A stretch of DNA of 64,000 nucleotides from Cohnella pontilimi (GCF_005049045.1 NZ_SUPK01000007.1:186001-250000); one strand, 5' to 3'; positions 41,049-49,715 are shown, counted from the first letter of the stretch. Notes: generated from the letters alone by a model not told the origin. Made by a program: numbers and translations.

Positions 41049-41657
41049 ATGAGCGCGAACTTTTATCTGGTGAGACACGCGATCAAAGAAAAGGCGATCG
41101 GAGATGTTCCGATCGCGAAAGAAGGCGTGGCGCAAGCTCAAGCGACAGCCCGGTATTTTCGGAGTCTGCCTGTCCAGGCAGTCCTATGCAGTCCTCTGAG
41201 AAGGGCGAAAGATACGGCAGCGTTCATCGCTGCCGTATCTTTCGCGCCCGTATCAGAGGATATTCGTTTAAGAGAGCGGGCGAATTGGGGCGATCTGCCC
41301 GGCCAAAGCTTTGATGAATTCGTTGCGATGTGGGACAGATGCACACGTGAGCGGGACTTCCTGCCGCCTGTCGGTGATTCTGCCAGACGCGCAGGTGAGC
41401 GCCTGTCTGCATGCTTAATGGAATTGGCGGAATCGAGCCGCTATGATTCCGCCTTTGTAGTTGTCACACACGGAGGACTGATCACCGATTTTCTTGTTAA
41501 CGAATTTTCAGAAGAAGAGCTAGATTTTTGGCAACCTCAATTCATCATCCGCCAAAGCAGTCTCATCCCCGAGTGTTCCATTACAAAACTCATCTATAAG
41601 ACTGGCTGTTATCAGATTGAGATGTTCGCATCCGTGAATCATTTATCATCACCTTAA
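41049..41657 (+). CDS. Histidine phosphatase family protein
   Basis: 202 aa, phosphoglycerate-mutase/broad-specificity phosphatase fold. The RHG-type motif is YLVRHAIKEK (His nucleophile; the usual Gly is Ala), with CSPLRRAKDTA, RLRERANWGD and the second His in VVVTHGGLI. A 67-base quasi-palindrome lies in the middle of the coding sequence (41193-41259) without disturbing the frame. The 3' end overlaps the convergent oxidoreductase gene by 68 bases. Substrate unknown. Confidence 0.85.
   Translation: MSANFYLVRHAIKEKAIGDVPIAKEGVAQAQATARYFRSLPVQAVLCSPLRRAKDTAAFIAAVSFAPVSEDIRLRERANWGDLPGQSFDEFVAMWDRCTRERDFLPPVGDSARRAGERLSACLMELAESSRYDSAFVVVTHGGLITDFLVNEFSEEELDFWQPQFIIRQSSLIPECSITKLIYKTGCYQIEMFASVNHLSSP
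41193..41259. repeat. Large quasi-palindrome inside the phosphatase gene
   Basis: Inner arms 41205-41222 and 41228-41245 are perfectly complementary over 18 bases with a 5-base loop (TTCAT); outer arms CCTCTGA (41193-41199) and TCAGAGG (41253-41259) extend the symmetry. There is no T run, so it is not a terminator. It codes for ordinary family sequence. Confidence 0.9.
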
Positions 41658-42663
41658 CGCCTTTGCGGGCGCTTTCGACCGCGCCGAATACCATGGCCAT
41701 GCTGCGGATATTGTCCCGGCAATCGGTCTCCGCACGTCTGCCTTGCTCGAGCGCATCGAACATCTCGTCCAGGCACCCTGCGTGGAACGTATGGCGCGTT
41801 GTAGGTACTTCGGCTTCGACGCGAACGAAGTCGCGGATGAATTTGCCTTCCTCGTCGCCTCGCGCGACGATTTCCGCGTACGGCGGATTCGTACCATCCC
41901 ATATCGCCGTGCCGCGTTCTCCGGTCACCCGCCATTCGCCTTCCCACGAGGTTTGTGCTCCTTCCGCACTCCAAGAACCCCTGTAACAGAATACGGAACC
42001 GTCCGACATTTCAAAAATGCAAACCGCCGATGAGTTGCCTGCGTACCAGGAGCCGGGCGGGTTATATTCGTGGCAATAAACGGATACCGGATCGGCGTCG
42101 AGTATTTTGCGTGCCTGATCGAACGTGTGGATCGCCATGTCGAGCAGCAGAGGGTTGTCCATCGCATCGCGGAATCCGCCAAAATGCGGGCCGAGGAAGA
42201 AATCGACGCCCGCGTATCCCGGCTTGCCGACCGTTCCGGACCGGATCAAGCCGCTCAGCGCCAATATTTGCGGGTTGAACCGCCGATTCTGCATGACGGC
42301 ATGCATACGGCCGGTCTCCTCGCTGATCCGGACCATCTCCCGGCACTGGTCTAATGTCTCCGCCAGCGGTTTTTCCGAGAATACATCGCATCCCAGGAGC
42401 ATGGCCGTGGTCCCTACCTGAAAGTGAGAGGAAGGGATCGTGATGTCGAATACAAGTGTGGCTCCCGACTCTTTCACGGCTTTTTCCACATCGGTATACA
42501 CCGCGCATGTTAAACCATAGCGGTCGGCCATAGCGGAAGCGGCCTCCGGGTTAATGTCCACGAGAGCCACAATCTCCGCGTTGTCTCGTCCGATCGCGTA
42601 TTTTACCCATTCGTTCGCCATAGAGCCGCAGCCTGCAACGGCTATTCGATGAGCAGCGCTCAT
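41590..42663 (-). CDS. Gfo/Idh/MocA family oxidoreductase
   Basis: About 357 aa. N-terminal NAD(P) Rossmann domain starts IAVAGCGSMANEWV; the family EKP motif is present as VFSEKPLA (Lys is catalytic). The C-terminal part is the alpha/beta domain that binds sugar or inositol-like substrates. ATG at 42663 has GGGGGGAT before it; the frame extends upstream to 42687. Its 3' end overlaps the convergent phosphatase gene (41590-41657). No sugar transporter is adjacent, so the substrate is unknown. Confidence 0.88.
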   Translation of the reverse strand: MSAAHRIAVAGCGSMANEWVKYAIGRDNAEIVALVDINPEAASAMADRYGLTCAVYTDVEKAVKESGATLVFDITIPSSHFQVGTTAMLLGCDVFSEKPLAETLDQCREMVRISEETGRMHAVMQNRRFNPQILALSGLIRSGTVGKPGYAGVDFFLGPHFGGFRDAMDNPLLLDMAIHTFDQARKILDADPVSVYCHEYNPPGSWYAGNSSAVCIFEMSDGSVFCYRGSWSAEGAQTSWEGEWRVTGERGTAIWDGTNPPYAEIVARGDEEGKFIRDFVRVEAEVPTTRHTFHAGCLDEMFDALEQGRRAETDCRDNIRSMAMVFGAVESARKGVKVMINDSRMRTSQSDNSQSYR

Positions 42664-42755
42664 TCCGGATCCCCCCTGAACAATCATAAATACTTTTTCT
42701 CGCCTATTATCGTTTATTGTACATGAACTTCATGAGGGGTGGACAACACCAACGC

Positions 42756-42793
42756 ATAAAAAGACGGCGGCTCCGGGAGATGGAGTCCGCCGT
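42756..42793 (-). terminator. Terminator of the second map gene
   Basis: Read on the minus strand: stem ACGGCGG / CCGCCGT with an inner hairpin, then TCTTTTTATG. Confidence 0.82.
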
Positions 42794-42800
42794 TGGTTGT

Positions 42801-43547
42801 TTACTGTTCGGTCAGGATGAGAGGACCGTCTTTGGTGATGGCGATGGTGTGCTCATACTGTGCCGACAACCGGCCGTCGATCGTTCTGGCCGTCCAGCCG
42901 TCCGGATCGATGGTGCATTCGTACGAACCGAGATTGAGCATCGGCTCGATCGTAATGACCATGCCTTCCCGGAGCCGGGGTCCCCGGCCGGGCGGGCCGT
43001 AGTGCGGCACCTGCGGATCTTCGTGCATCTCCTGCCCGATGGCATGCCCGAGAAAATCCCTCACCACCGACAATCCGTTCCCTTCCGCGAACGTTTGGAT
43101 CGCATGCGAAATGTCCCCGATCCGGTTGCCAATGACCGCTTTCTCGATGCCGATATACAGCGCCTGTTTGGTGATCGTGAGCAGATGCTCCGCTTCATTG
43201 GAGATATGCCCGACAGCATAAGACCATGCGGAATCGGCCAGCCAGCCGTCCAAGTTCACCACCATGTCGACCGTAACGATATCCCCGTCCCGGAGCGGTT
43301 CTTCTTTCGGGAAGCCGTGGCAGATGACGTCGTTGACGGAAGCGCAGGTGGCATAAGGATAACCGTGGTAGCCTTTCTGTTTCGGTGTCGCCCCGTGTTT
43401 CTTTAAAAATGACTCGACAAATCGGTCGATTTCCATTGTCGTGATGCCCGGCCGGATGAGCGTCGCAACTTCCCGGTGGCAGGCGGCCAGAATTTCTCCG
43501 GCTTTTTTCATTTTCGCGATTTCCTCTTGCGTCTTGATTCGAATCAT
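42801..43547 (-). CDS. map: Type I methionine aminopeptidase (copy 2)
   Basis: About 248 aa. Metal ligands: Asp in IVTVDMVVNLDGWLADSAWS (two Asp), His in FLGHAIGQEMHEDP, Glu in ITIEPML and Glu in QYEHTIAI; substrate His in VICHGFP. It is a complete enzyme. ATG at 43547 lies about 12 bases after AAGGAG; TTG at 43556 is an alternative. The first residues MIRIKTQEEIAKMKKAGEIL match the standard map start better than copy 1 does. It is monocistronic. Confidence 0.93.
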   Translation of the reverse strand: MIRIKTQEEIAKMKKAGEILAACHREVATLIRPGITTMEIDRFVESFLKKHGATPKQKGYHGYPYATCASVNDVICHGFPKEEPLRDGDIVTVDMVVNLDGWLADSAWSYAVGHISNEAEHLLTITKQALYIGIEKAVIGNRIGDISHAIQTFAEGNGLSVVRDFLGHAIGQEMHEDPQVPHYGPPGRGPRLREGMVITIEPMLNLGSYECTIDPDGWTARTIDGRLSAQYEHTIAITKDGPLILTEQ

Positions 43548-43604
43548 GAATCTCAATTCTCCTTACCCTAAAGCGAATGTAATCATATTATATGACGTGC
43601 GCAA

Positions 43605-43633
43605 CAAAAGAAACCCCTCGCGGGAACAAGGGG
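43605..43633 (-). terminator. Terminator of yyaC
   Basis: Minus strand: CCCCT-N10-AGGGG stem followed by TTTCTTTTG; it lies between the YyaC stop and the map promoter region. Confidence 0.65.
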
Positions 43634-43660
43634 CTGACGGGCAACGGCTGTGACGTCGGT

Positions 43661-44266
43661 TTATCCGTTTTGCGTAACCACGAGGTCTTGCGGAGAGACC
43701 TGTCCTCTGGCTGAGGCTGTTACTGCCCTGTATACGCTGCGTGCGATCAAATCTGCCATGCACATGACGACATGAAGGCGAGTCGTTTGAAGCACGAGGT
43801 ATTCCATGAATCCGGCAACGTTCACCACACCGGAAATATGAATATCCCCTACCGGAGACAGCTCTTTATGCACGCCGGATCCTGGACGGATCGGTCCGCT
43901 CGCGATCTGGATGCATCCGATGCTGGCCGGTTGGCCCAGACAGGCGTCAATTCCGATAATGAACGGATGCCGGACATTGCGTCGAATGTGGAGGAGAGAC
44001 TCGTCCAAATTTTTGGCATGTACCGGTTCCTCGAGTGTACCGTACACGTCAAAAGTATCTGAATGAAATTTTCGCAAAGCCGAACCGGTCAGAGGGCCTA
44101 GAGAATCGCCGGTTGACCGGTCGGTTCCCAGGCATACGACGGTAATTCTTGTGTCGGGATGGAGTTCCTCAATGTATCCGCTAAGGCATCCGGCCAGCTG
44201 GAGCGAAGCCGTGGGATCGGTGTAAGCCACTTTTGTCGGAGGCAGGTGCGCCGGCATTATTTTCAT
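43661..44266 (-). CDS. yyaC: Spore protease-related protein YyaC
   Basis: 201 aa, DUF1256. The family hallmark is VVCLGTDRSTGDSLGPL near residue 45 and IIGIDACLGQ near 105, matching the fold of the GPR germination protease. YyaC is conserved in endospore formers, and its presence supports a spore-forming host. ATG at 44266 has GAGGTG 6 bases upstream. It is monocistronic between terminators. Protease activity is not shown for the family in general. Confidence 0.92.
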   Translation of the reverse strand: MKIMPAHLPPTKVAYTDPTASLQLAGCLSGYIEELHPDTRITVVCLGTDRSTGDSLGPLTGSALRKFHSDTFDVYGTLEEPVHAKNLDESLLHIRRNVRHPFIIGIDACLGQPASIGCIQIASGPIRPGSGVHKELSPVGDIHISGVVNVAGFMEYLVLQTTRLHVVMCMADLIARSVYRAVTASARGQVSPQDLVVTQNG

Positions 44267-44446
44267 TTTATCACCTCGGGATCGGAATCGGGGCGCGGAG
44301 TGCTTACTATTTCCTACCCAAGTTGTGCAGGTTTGCGCACCCGATCGATCGGAAATTTTTCAAAAGTCTTCGTTATGATACATTATGTATCTCGAAAAGT
44401 CTGTCGTTTCCTCGGCCAAGAAAACAATATCCATCGACAAAACGAA

Positions 44447-44483
44447 GAAGCCCGCGGATCCGGAAGTCGGAACCACGAGCTTC
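44447..44483 (-). terminator. Terminator of the second NlpC/P60 gene
   Basis: Outer stem GAAGC / GCTTC with inner GC pairs; on the minus strand it is followed by TTCGTTTTG. The rest of the gap 44267-44446 shows no gene. Confidence 0.6.
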
Positions 44484-44509
44484 TCTGCTCATGCAAGGTA
44501 AATGATGTG

Positions 44510-45001
44510 TTAAACTACGCGTCGTGCAGTAACATAATATTTTTTGTAATAGGTGGAATTGATGTCGGAAAATTTGACGCCGCCTGCGCCGCCGGTGTGC
44601 AGCATTTTGTTATCGCCGGCATAAATCCCGACATGGCCGATACTGCCCGCCCGGTTCGGATCTTTGAAGAAGACGAGATCGCCGATTTCCAGGTCGTTTT
44701 TCGGCACCGGAATGCCGATCGTAGCTTGCGACGAGGAAGTGCGGGGCAGCTTGATCCCAATGTAATTGTACACATATTGCGTGAAGGACGAGCAGTCGAA
44801 CGCGGTGGTCAGGCCGGAAGGCGCGCCGAACCGGTAGGGGATGCCGAGAAATTTCGTTCCTGTGCTGATAATACCTTCCGCCTGAGCCGACGATGCGGCA
44901 GCGGCACTTCCTGTATGTGCGAAACCGATGGCGGTAAGAGTCAGGGATGCAAACAAACTGGCGCCGAGGATTTTACGGGCGAGCGGTTTAAACGAAAACA
45001 C
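44510..45001 (-). CDS. Secreted NlpC/P60 (C40) cell-wall endopeptidase, second copy
   Basis: About 163 aa. Signal peptide (residues 1-35, ending SAAAASS), then one NlpC/P60 domain with Cys in FDCSSFTQY, His in SIGHVGIYAG and MLHTGG. The domain, spacing and the ending TARRVV are the same as in the copy at 5174-5653 (which ends TARRVI), so the two are recent or conserved paralogues. GTG at 45001 has GGAGGG 10 bases upstream; the ATG at 45019 is part of that site. It probably trims peptidoglycan peptides. Confidence 0.88.
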   Translation of the reverse strand: MFSFKPLARKILGASLFASLTLTAIGFAHTGSAAAASSAQAEGIISTGTKFLGIPYRFGAPSGLTTAFDCSSFTQYVYNYIGIKLPRTSSSQATIGIPVPKNDLEIGDLVFFKDPNRAGSIGHVGIYAGDNKMLHTGGAGGVKFSDINSTYYKKYYVTARRVV

Positions 45002-45188
45002 TACGGCTATTCCCTCCATTAGTCATTGATTAGCTTGCGTTGAACCCACATTACCACAAGTTAAACTACCTAAAATTTACCTGTTAGAGTGGAAATGCAT
45101 GGGGGGACAGGCATGCGTAACCAATATGAGAAATAGATGAGAATTTTTTCACGTAATCCTCTGATGAGTATCAGGCTGCAGCAAATGA

Positions 45189-45240
45189 AAAAGGGACAAC
45201 CCCTCGAGTCTAAGAACCCGAGAGATTGCCCCTTTTTTCA
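45189..45240 (-). terminator. Terminator of the SLH/YcdB gene
   Basis: Long imperfect stem beginning AAAAAGGGACAACC and ending ATTGCCCCTTTTTT, with T runs on both strands. The adjoining gap 45002-45188 shows no gene. Confidence 0.82.
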
Positions 45241-45246
45241 TGGTGT

Positions 45247-47634
45247 TTAGGTGATCCGTTGATCCAGTTTGCCCTGCAGGCGAACAAGATTCATCAGCAC
45301 CGTGGCGGCCTGTGCCTTCGTAACCTTGTGCTTCGGATAGAATTTGTCGGCTTCTCGGCTGAAAAGGCCCAACGAAACCGCGATCGCGACAGCACCTTTA
45401 TTGGTAATTTGATTCGCGTCCTTAAACGGCAACGGCTGCTGCAGGTAGCCGGCAAGCTTATTGTACTTGACGATAGAGACGAGCAATTCGGCCAGAAGCT
45501 CTCTCGTTAACGGTTGCTCCGGCTTCAACACCGGCGTCTTGACCGGATCGAGCCACTTGTTTTGGATAAACCACTGGGAAGCGGCGTAGTAAGGGCTTTT
45601 AGCGTCGACGTCCCGGAATTGCCCGGAAGCATCAGAGGAATCCCGGTACGAATAGCTGTTAACGTAACCAGGATTGACCGCGTAGGCCATCATATTTATC
45701 CAATCGCCCAACGTAATCGCATCGTCAGGCTTCAGCATGCCGTCCGAATCAAGCTTCAGGATTTGGTATTGCACGAGTGTCTCCAAATCTTTTTGTGCCC
45801 AGTGACCTTTGATGTCTTTCGGATACACCATGGGGGCTTCTCCGGAAGAGGCAGTATCCGTAAACGTCGTTCTCCACTGGCCGTTTGAGGCATCCAATAC
45901 GTATCTGTTCGGGTCTCCGGCGTTTTTATTCTCGCGAATATATACCAGTTTCAGCTTCGGCTTCACGAACTCCCTCTCCGTGTAAAAACCTCCGTACACT
46001 CTGTATTGCAGCACATAGGAGGTTTGGTCGCGGTAGAGCTCGGCGGCTTTGTCCTTTGACACCCGGGCGGTCAGCGTTGCCGCGGATTTCTCCAAACCGC
46101 CGGAACGCGTGACGTTGTACCCGATCAGCTGACCGGAGGCATCCAACGTGAGTCTTACGCTGTCGTCCACGACCGGTTTGCCGTCGTAATATCGTTGGAA
46201 CACAAACGTAATGGAATCCTTCGGTTCTTTATATATCGCGCTTGGGTCGGGGTCGACCAACAGGAGCTCCAACCGCGCATCGGGATACAACTCGTTAATC
46301 AGCTGCATCGCCTTTGCTTTTGCTTGTTCTTTGTTAATCGTCGCTTGAACTTTGTCCTGATCTTCATCTTGTGATTCCTGCCAAATCGGGCGGAAACCGT
46401 CGATCGTGAACTCGAGCAGCTGGCCGGTTTGCGCATCGACAGAAGCCGTGGTCTGTTTAGGATACGGAGACGGCGACTTCATCTGCTCTGACCATTGAAG
46501 GCGCCAAATTTTCCGGTTGGCCGTTCCCGACATCCCGTATTCATTCCGGTCGAGAATACTTGAGGAGAGACTGCGGTTTTCCGGAATTCGGAGCACCTTT
46601 TGCACCGCCGCAGCCGCTTCGTCAGCCGTCAAGAGGGAACCGGCTCCGGTTCCCTTGGCAGGGGCAAACACGCTGCCCGCCGCAGGAATATCAAGATACT
46701 TGACCTCTTTCGGTTGAATGGCTTCGCCGAAGCCGTTCAAAATTTCTCCGGTTTCAGCATCGACGCTCATTTCCGTAAGAAGCGGCGGCGCCCAGCCGAG
46801 GAACCAAGTTTTGTCGCGGCTATTGGAATCGTATACCGGGATATATTGCAGCATCAGATCCGCGGCATCAAAATACTTCTGCCGGGCTTGGTCCATGCTC
46901 AATTTTGGAGCGGCCGGCGGATAGGCTCCCGCGAACTTATTCCGATGGTAACTCACCACCTGTCCATTGCCGTCCATGGAAACATAAACGACTTCAGATG
47001 ATGATTTGATTCCGTTTACGAATACGTTGAAGTTAAAATCATAGCGCACCGGACCGAACAACGCCTGTTTGTAGTACTTCATCTGGTCCGACGGCGCCAA
47101 ACTGCCTGCAGGAAGAGCAGGGGCAGCTTTGCCGATGAACGCTTTTGCGAGCTTGAGTGCATCCTCTTTGGAAACTTTAGGAGGATAGTACACTTCGTTG
47201 CCTTCATCAAACGGATAGAAAAGTGAGGTTTCCAGCAGTTCGCCGGTCAGGGAATCCACCGCGCTGTTGAAGCCGTAGCTGCTCGTTCCCTTGGTGTAGT
47301 TCCATTGAATCGTCCACACATTCGGGTTGCCAGGCGGGTAGCGGTTGGGATTTCCCAGTTGAACGTCCTGAACCTGGGCGCCGGCAAGCTGGGGGAACAG
47401 TGACCGGACTTTGGCAACGGCTTCATCCTTTGTGATCTTAGGCTCGGCCGGCTTCTCGAAATCCGCCGTGTCCGCCGCCGTCGACACACCTGCGCTCGAC
47501 GAAGCAAACATGACGCTTGAGGAAGCGGCGAAAGCACCGTTTTGCATGAGGAACAGACTGAGCGCCGTCATGACCACGATGGCCTTCCTCTTCAACCGCT
47601 TACGTTCTCTCCATTCCTTTTTCACATCATCCAT
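45247..47634 (-). CDS. S-layer-homology protein with YcdB/YcdC repeats
   Basis: 795 aa. Signal peptide (about residues 17-37), then several YcdB/YcdC (PepSY-like) modules recognisable by ITKDEAVAKVRSLFPQLAG and the SAVDSLTGELLE and TASVDAQTGQLLEF blocks, and three C-terminal SLH domains starting about residue 612 (DIKGHWAQKDLETL; then YYAASQWFIQ; then KAQAATVLMNLVRL). SLH domains bind pyruvylated secondary cell-wall polymer, so it is held on the cell surface. PepSY modules often inhibit proteases. ATG at 47634 abuts AGGAAAAGG; GTG at 47625 has better spacing. Confidence 0.9.
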   Translation of the reverse strand: MDDVKKEWRERKRLKRKAIVVMTALSLFLMQNGAFAASSSVMFASSSAGVSTAADTADFEKPAEPKITKDEAVAKVRSLFPQLAGAQVQDVQLGNPNRYPPGNPNVWTIQWNYTKGTSSYGFNSAVDSLTGELLETSLFYPFDEGNEVYYPPKVSKEDALKLAKAFIGKAAPALPAGSLAPSDQMKYYKQALFGPVRYDFNFNVFVNGIKSSSEVVYVSMDGNGQVVSYHRNKFAGAYPPAAPKLSMDQARQKYFDAADLMLQYIPVYDSNSRDKTWFLGWAPPLLTEMSVDAETGEILNGFGEAIQPKEVKYLDIPAAGSVFAPAKGTGAGSLLTADEAAAAVQKVLRIPENRSLSSSILDRNEYGMSGTANRKIWRLQWSEQMKSPSPYPKQTTASVDAQTGQLLEFTIDGFRPIWQESQDEDQDKVQATINKEQAKAKAMQLINELYPDARLELLLVDPDPSAIYKEPKDSITFVFQRYYDGKPVVDDSVRLTLDASGQLIGYNVTRSGGLEKSAATLTARVSKDKAAELYRDQTSYVLQYRVYGGFYTEREFVKPKLKLVYIRENKNAGDPNRYVLDASNGQWRTTFTDTASSGEAPMVYPKDIKGHWAQKDLETLVQYQILKLDSDGMLKPDDAITLGDWINMMAYAVNPGYVNSYSYRDSSDASGQFRDVDAKSPYYAASQWFIQNKWLDPVKTPVLKPEQPLTRELLAELLVSIVKYNKLAGYLQQPLPFKDANQITNKGAVAIAVSLGLFSREADKFYPKHKVTKAQAATVLMNLVRLQGKLDQRIT

Positions 47635-47771
47635 CCTTTTCCTCTCAATTTACAAATAATTCCTCTCTATTATAACGGTTGAACTCCGCAAAAGTTGAGA
47701 CGGCTCAAAAAGAAAATTGTTCGAAACGCCAATCCGTGAAATGTATCATTTTTAGTTGAATCCTCCCATAG

Positions 47772-47785
47772 TAAAAGCGTTTTCA
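47772..47785 (+). promoter_or_regulatory. CcpA (cre) site before the sugar ABC operon
   Basis: TAAAAGCGTTTTCA matches the cre consensus TGWAANCGNTNWCA at 13 of 14 positions. A -10-like TATACT follows at 47790-47795 with a weak -35, so the site overlaps the promoter and suggests catabolite repression. Confidence 0.65.
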
Positions 47786-47831
47786 TTCCTATACTATTTC
47801 ACTATGTACATGATAGCCGGGAGGGATCGCG

Positions 47832-48794
47832 TTGTCGGAAACCACAGTCGAAGTTCTGCAGGCCGTGCCCCAAAAACGGTTACGAGCCCGCACCATCACG
47901 CGCTTCTTCAAACAATGGGATCTCCAGCTGATGGTGGTTCCCGCGATCATCTTCATCTTCATTTTCAGCTATATCCCGATGTACGGCACTTTGATGGCGT
48001 TCCAAAATTACAACATTTTTAAAGGCTTTTGGGACAGCCCGTGGGTAGGATTTAAGCATTTCGAAATGTTTTTCCACTCCCGGGATTTCTGGCCGGTCAT
48101 GCGGAATACGCTCGTGATCAGCCTTCTCAAACTGCTCATCGGATTTCCCGCCCCGATTCTTCTCGCCTTGATGCTTAACGAAGTCCGGAAAATGGTGTTC
48201 AAACGGGTCGTCCAGACGATCACGTACTTGCCGCACTTCATGTCTTGGGTCATCGTGGCCGGGTTCACCATCTCGATGCTTTCAACCGATAACGGCAGCT
48301 TCAACATTATGCTTCAAAAATTGAGCCTGATCGACGAGCCGGTCAACTGGCTGTCGGCTTCGGAATATTTTTGGACCATTCTGGTCAGCACCAACGTTTG
48401 GAAAGATATCGGTTTCGCTTCCATTATCTACCTGGCGGCTATTGCCGGAGTCAACCAGGATATGTACGAAGCGGCCGCCATTGACGGCGCCAACCGGTTG
48501 AAGCAAATGTTCCTGATTACGCTTCCGTCCATTTTGCCGGTCATCATCATCTTCATGATCTTGGCCATCGGCAATTTGCTCAACGCCGGATTCGAAGACA
48601 TTTTGCTGCTCGCCACGAACCCTGCTCTTCGGGACGTATCCGACGTGCTGGATACTTACGTGTATCGGATGGGCATTCAAAGCTCCAGGTTCTCCTATGC
48701 GACGGCTGTCGGTTTGTTTAAAGCGATCATCAGCGTCATTCTTCTTACCATTGCGAATCTGCTGGCCCGCAGAACCGGGAACAGCTTATGGTAA
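47832..48794 (+). CDS. Sugar ABC transporter permease (LplB type)
   Basis: 320 aa, six membrane helices. The ATPase-contact EAA loop reads YEAAAIDGANRLKQMFLITL. Together with the next gene it forms the membrane part of a CUT1-type importer whose ATPase (MsmX-like) is usually encoded elsewhere, as in other Paenibacillus lplB clusters. TTG at 47832 follows GGGAGGG. A cre site and TATACT box lie upstream. Confidence 0.93.
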   Translation: MSETTVEVLQAVPQKRLRARTITRFFKQWDLQLMVVPAIIFIFIFSYIPMYGTLMAFQNYNIFKGFWDSPWVGFKHFEMFFHSRDFWPVMRNTLVISLLKLLIGFPAPILLALMLNEVRKMVFKRVVQTITYLPHFMSWVIVAGFTISMLSTDNGSFNIMLQKLSLIDEPVNWLSASEYFWTILVSTNVWKDIGFASIIYLAAIAGVNQDMYEAAAIDGANRLKQMFLITLPSILPVIIIFMILAIGNLLNAGFEDILLLATNPALRDVSDVLDTYVYRMGIQSSRFSYATAVGLFKAIISVILLTIANLLARRTGNSLW

Positions 48795-48818
48795 TCCACA
48801 CGAAAGCGGGGGTTGTAG

Positions 48819-49715
48819 ATGCATCACTACACGTTCGGTGACAGGGTATTGTCCGTCACGATTTATATCCTGCTGACCCTGCTGGCGTTCTCGACCTTCT
48901 ATCCGTTCTGGAACGCGCTCGCCATCTCGTTTAATAACGGTTTGGACACCTCGCTCGGCGGGATCACGTTCTGGCCCCGGAAGTTTACGCTCGAAAATTA
49001 CAACATTGTATTTCAGGACAAACGGCTTTTGAACGGTTTCGTGATCGCGCTGCTCAGAACGGCCGCCGGTACGGTGCTCTCTATTATTTGCACCGCCATC
49101 TTCGCTTACGGTATGACCAAACGCGAGCTGATCGGCCGGAAGTTTTATATGGTTTTCGGCATTATCACACTGTATTTCAGCGGCGGTTTGATCCCTTACT
49201 ATCTGCTCATCAAAGATCTTGGCTTGCGGGATAGCTTTTGGGTCATGGTCATCCCGGGCGCCATCAGCGTCTGGAATATGATTATTTTCCGCACCTTTTT
49301 CATGGGGCTTCCCGCCGGCTTGGACGAATCAGCCAAAATCGACGGATGCGGGCACTGGGGCACTTTTTTTCGCATCGTGCTGCCGCTTTCGGGTCCCGTT
49401 CTCGCGACGTTGTCGCTGTTTACCGCCGTTTATCATTGGAACGACTGGTTCACGCCCGGAATCTACATTACCAAACAGAACCTGCTCCCTATACAGACCA
49501 TGCTGAAGCAGATTCTGAATTCCAATATCATGACCGAGCAAATGGCCCAGTTGGATTCCGCCGCGCAAGGGGCAGCGAGCCGAATGAGAGGCATCACGAC
49601 CAAATCGCTCTCCATGGCTACGATGATGGTGGCGACCTTGCCGATCGTCATGGTGTATCCTTTCGTCCAAAAATATTTCGTAAAAGGTGTTTTGGTAGGT
49701 TCCCTGAAAGAGTAG
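48819..49715 (+). CDS. Sugar ABC transporter permease (YtcP/LplC type)
   Basis: 298 aa, six membrane helices. EAA loop DESAKIDGCGHWGTFFRIVL, and a C-terminal YPFVQKYFVKGVLVGSLKE typical of the LplC/YtcP group. It follows the first permease by 24 bases. Its partner solute-binding protein is next downstream. Imported sugar unknown. Confidence 0.93.
   Translation: MHHYTFGDRVLSVTIYILLTLLAFSTFYPFWNALAISFNNGLDTSLGGITFWPRKFTLENYNIVFQDKRLLNGFVIALLRTAAGTVLSIICTAIFAYGMTKRELIGRKFYMVFGIITLYFSGGLIPYYLLIKDLGLRDSFWVMVIPGAISVWNMIIFRTFFMGLPAGLDESAKIDGCGHWGTFFRIVLPLSGPVLATLSLFTAVYHWNDWFTPGIYITKQNLLPIQTMLKQILNSNIMTEQMAQLDSAAQGAASRMRGITTKSLSMATMMVATLPIVMVYPFVQKYFVKGVLVGSLKE

Noticed and set aside
35398-41657. 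Vancomycin-type resistance operon because of the D-2-hydroxyacid dehydrogenase
   Set aside because: No D-Ala-D-Lac ligase, VanX or VanRS-like gene is present.
44276-44506. Short plus-strand open frames in the gap between yyaC and the NlpC/P60 gene (for example a 38-codon frame from about 44393)
   Set aside because: No ribosome binding site, and they run through a terminator hairpin of the minus-strand gene.
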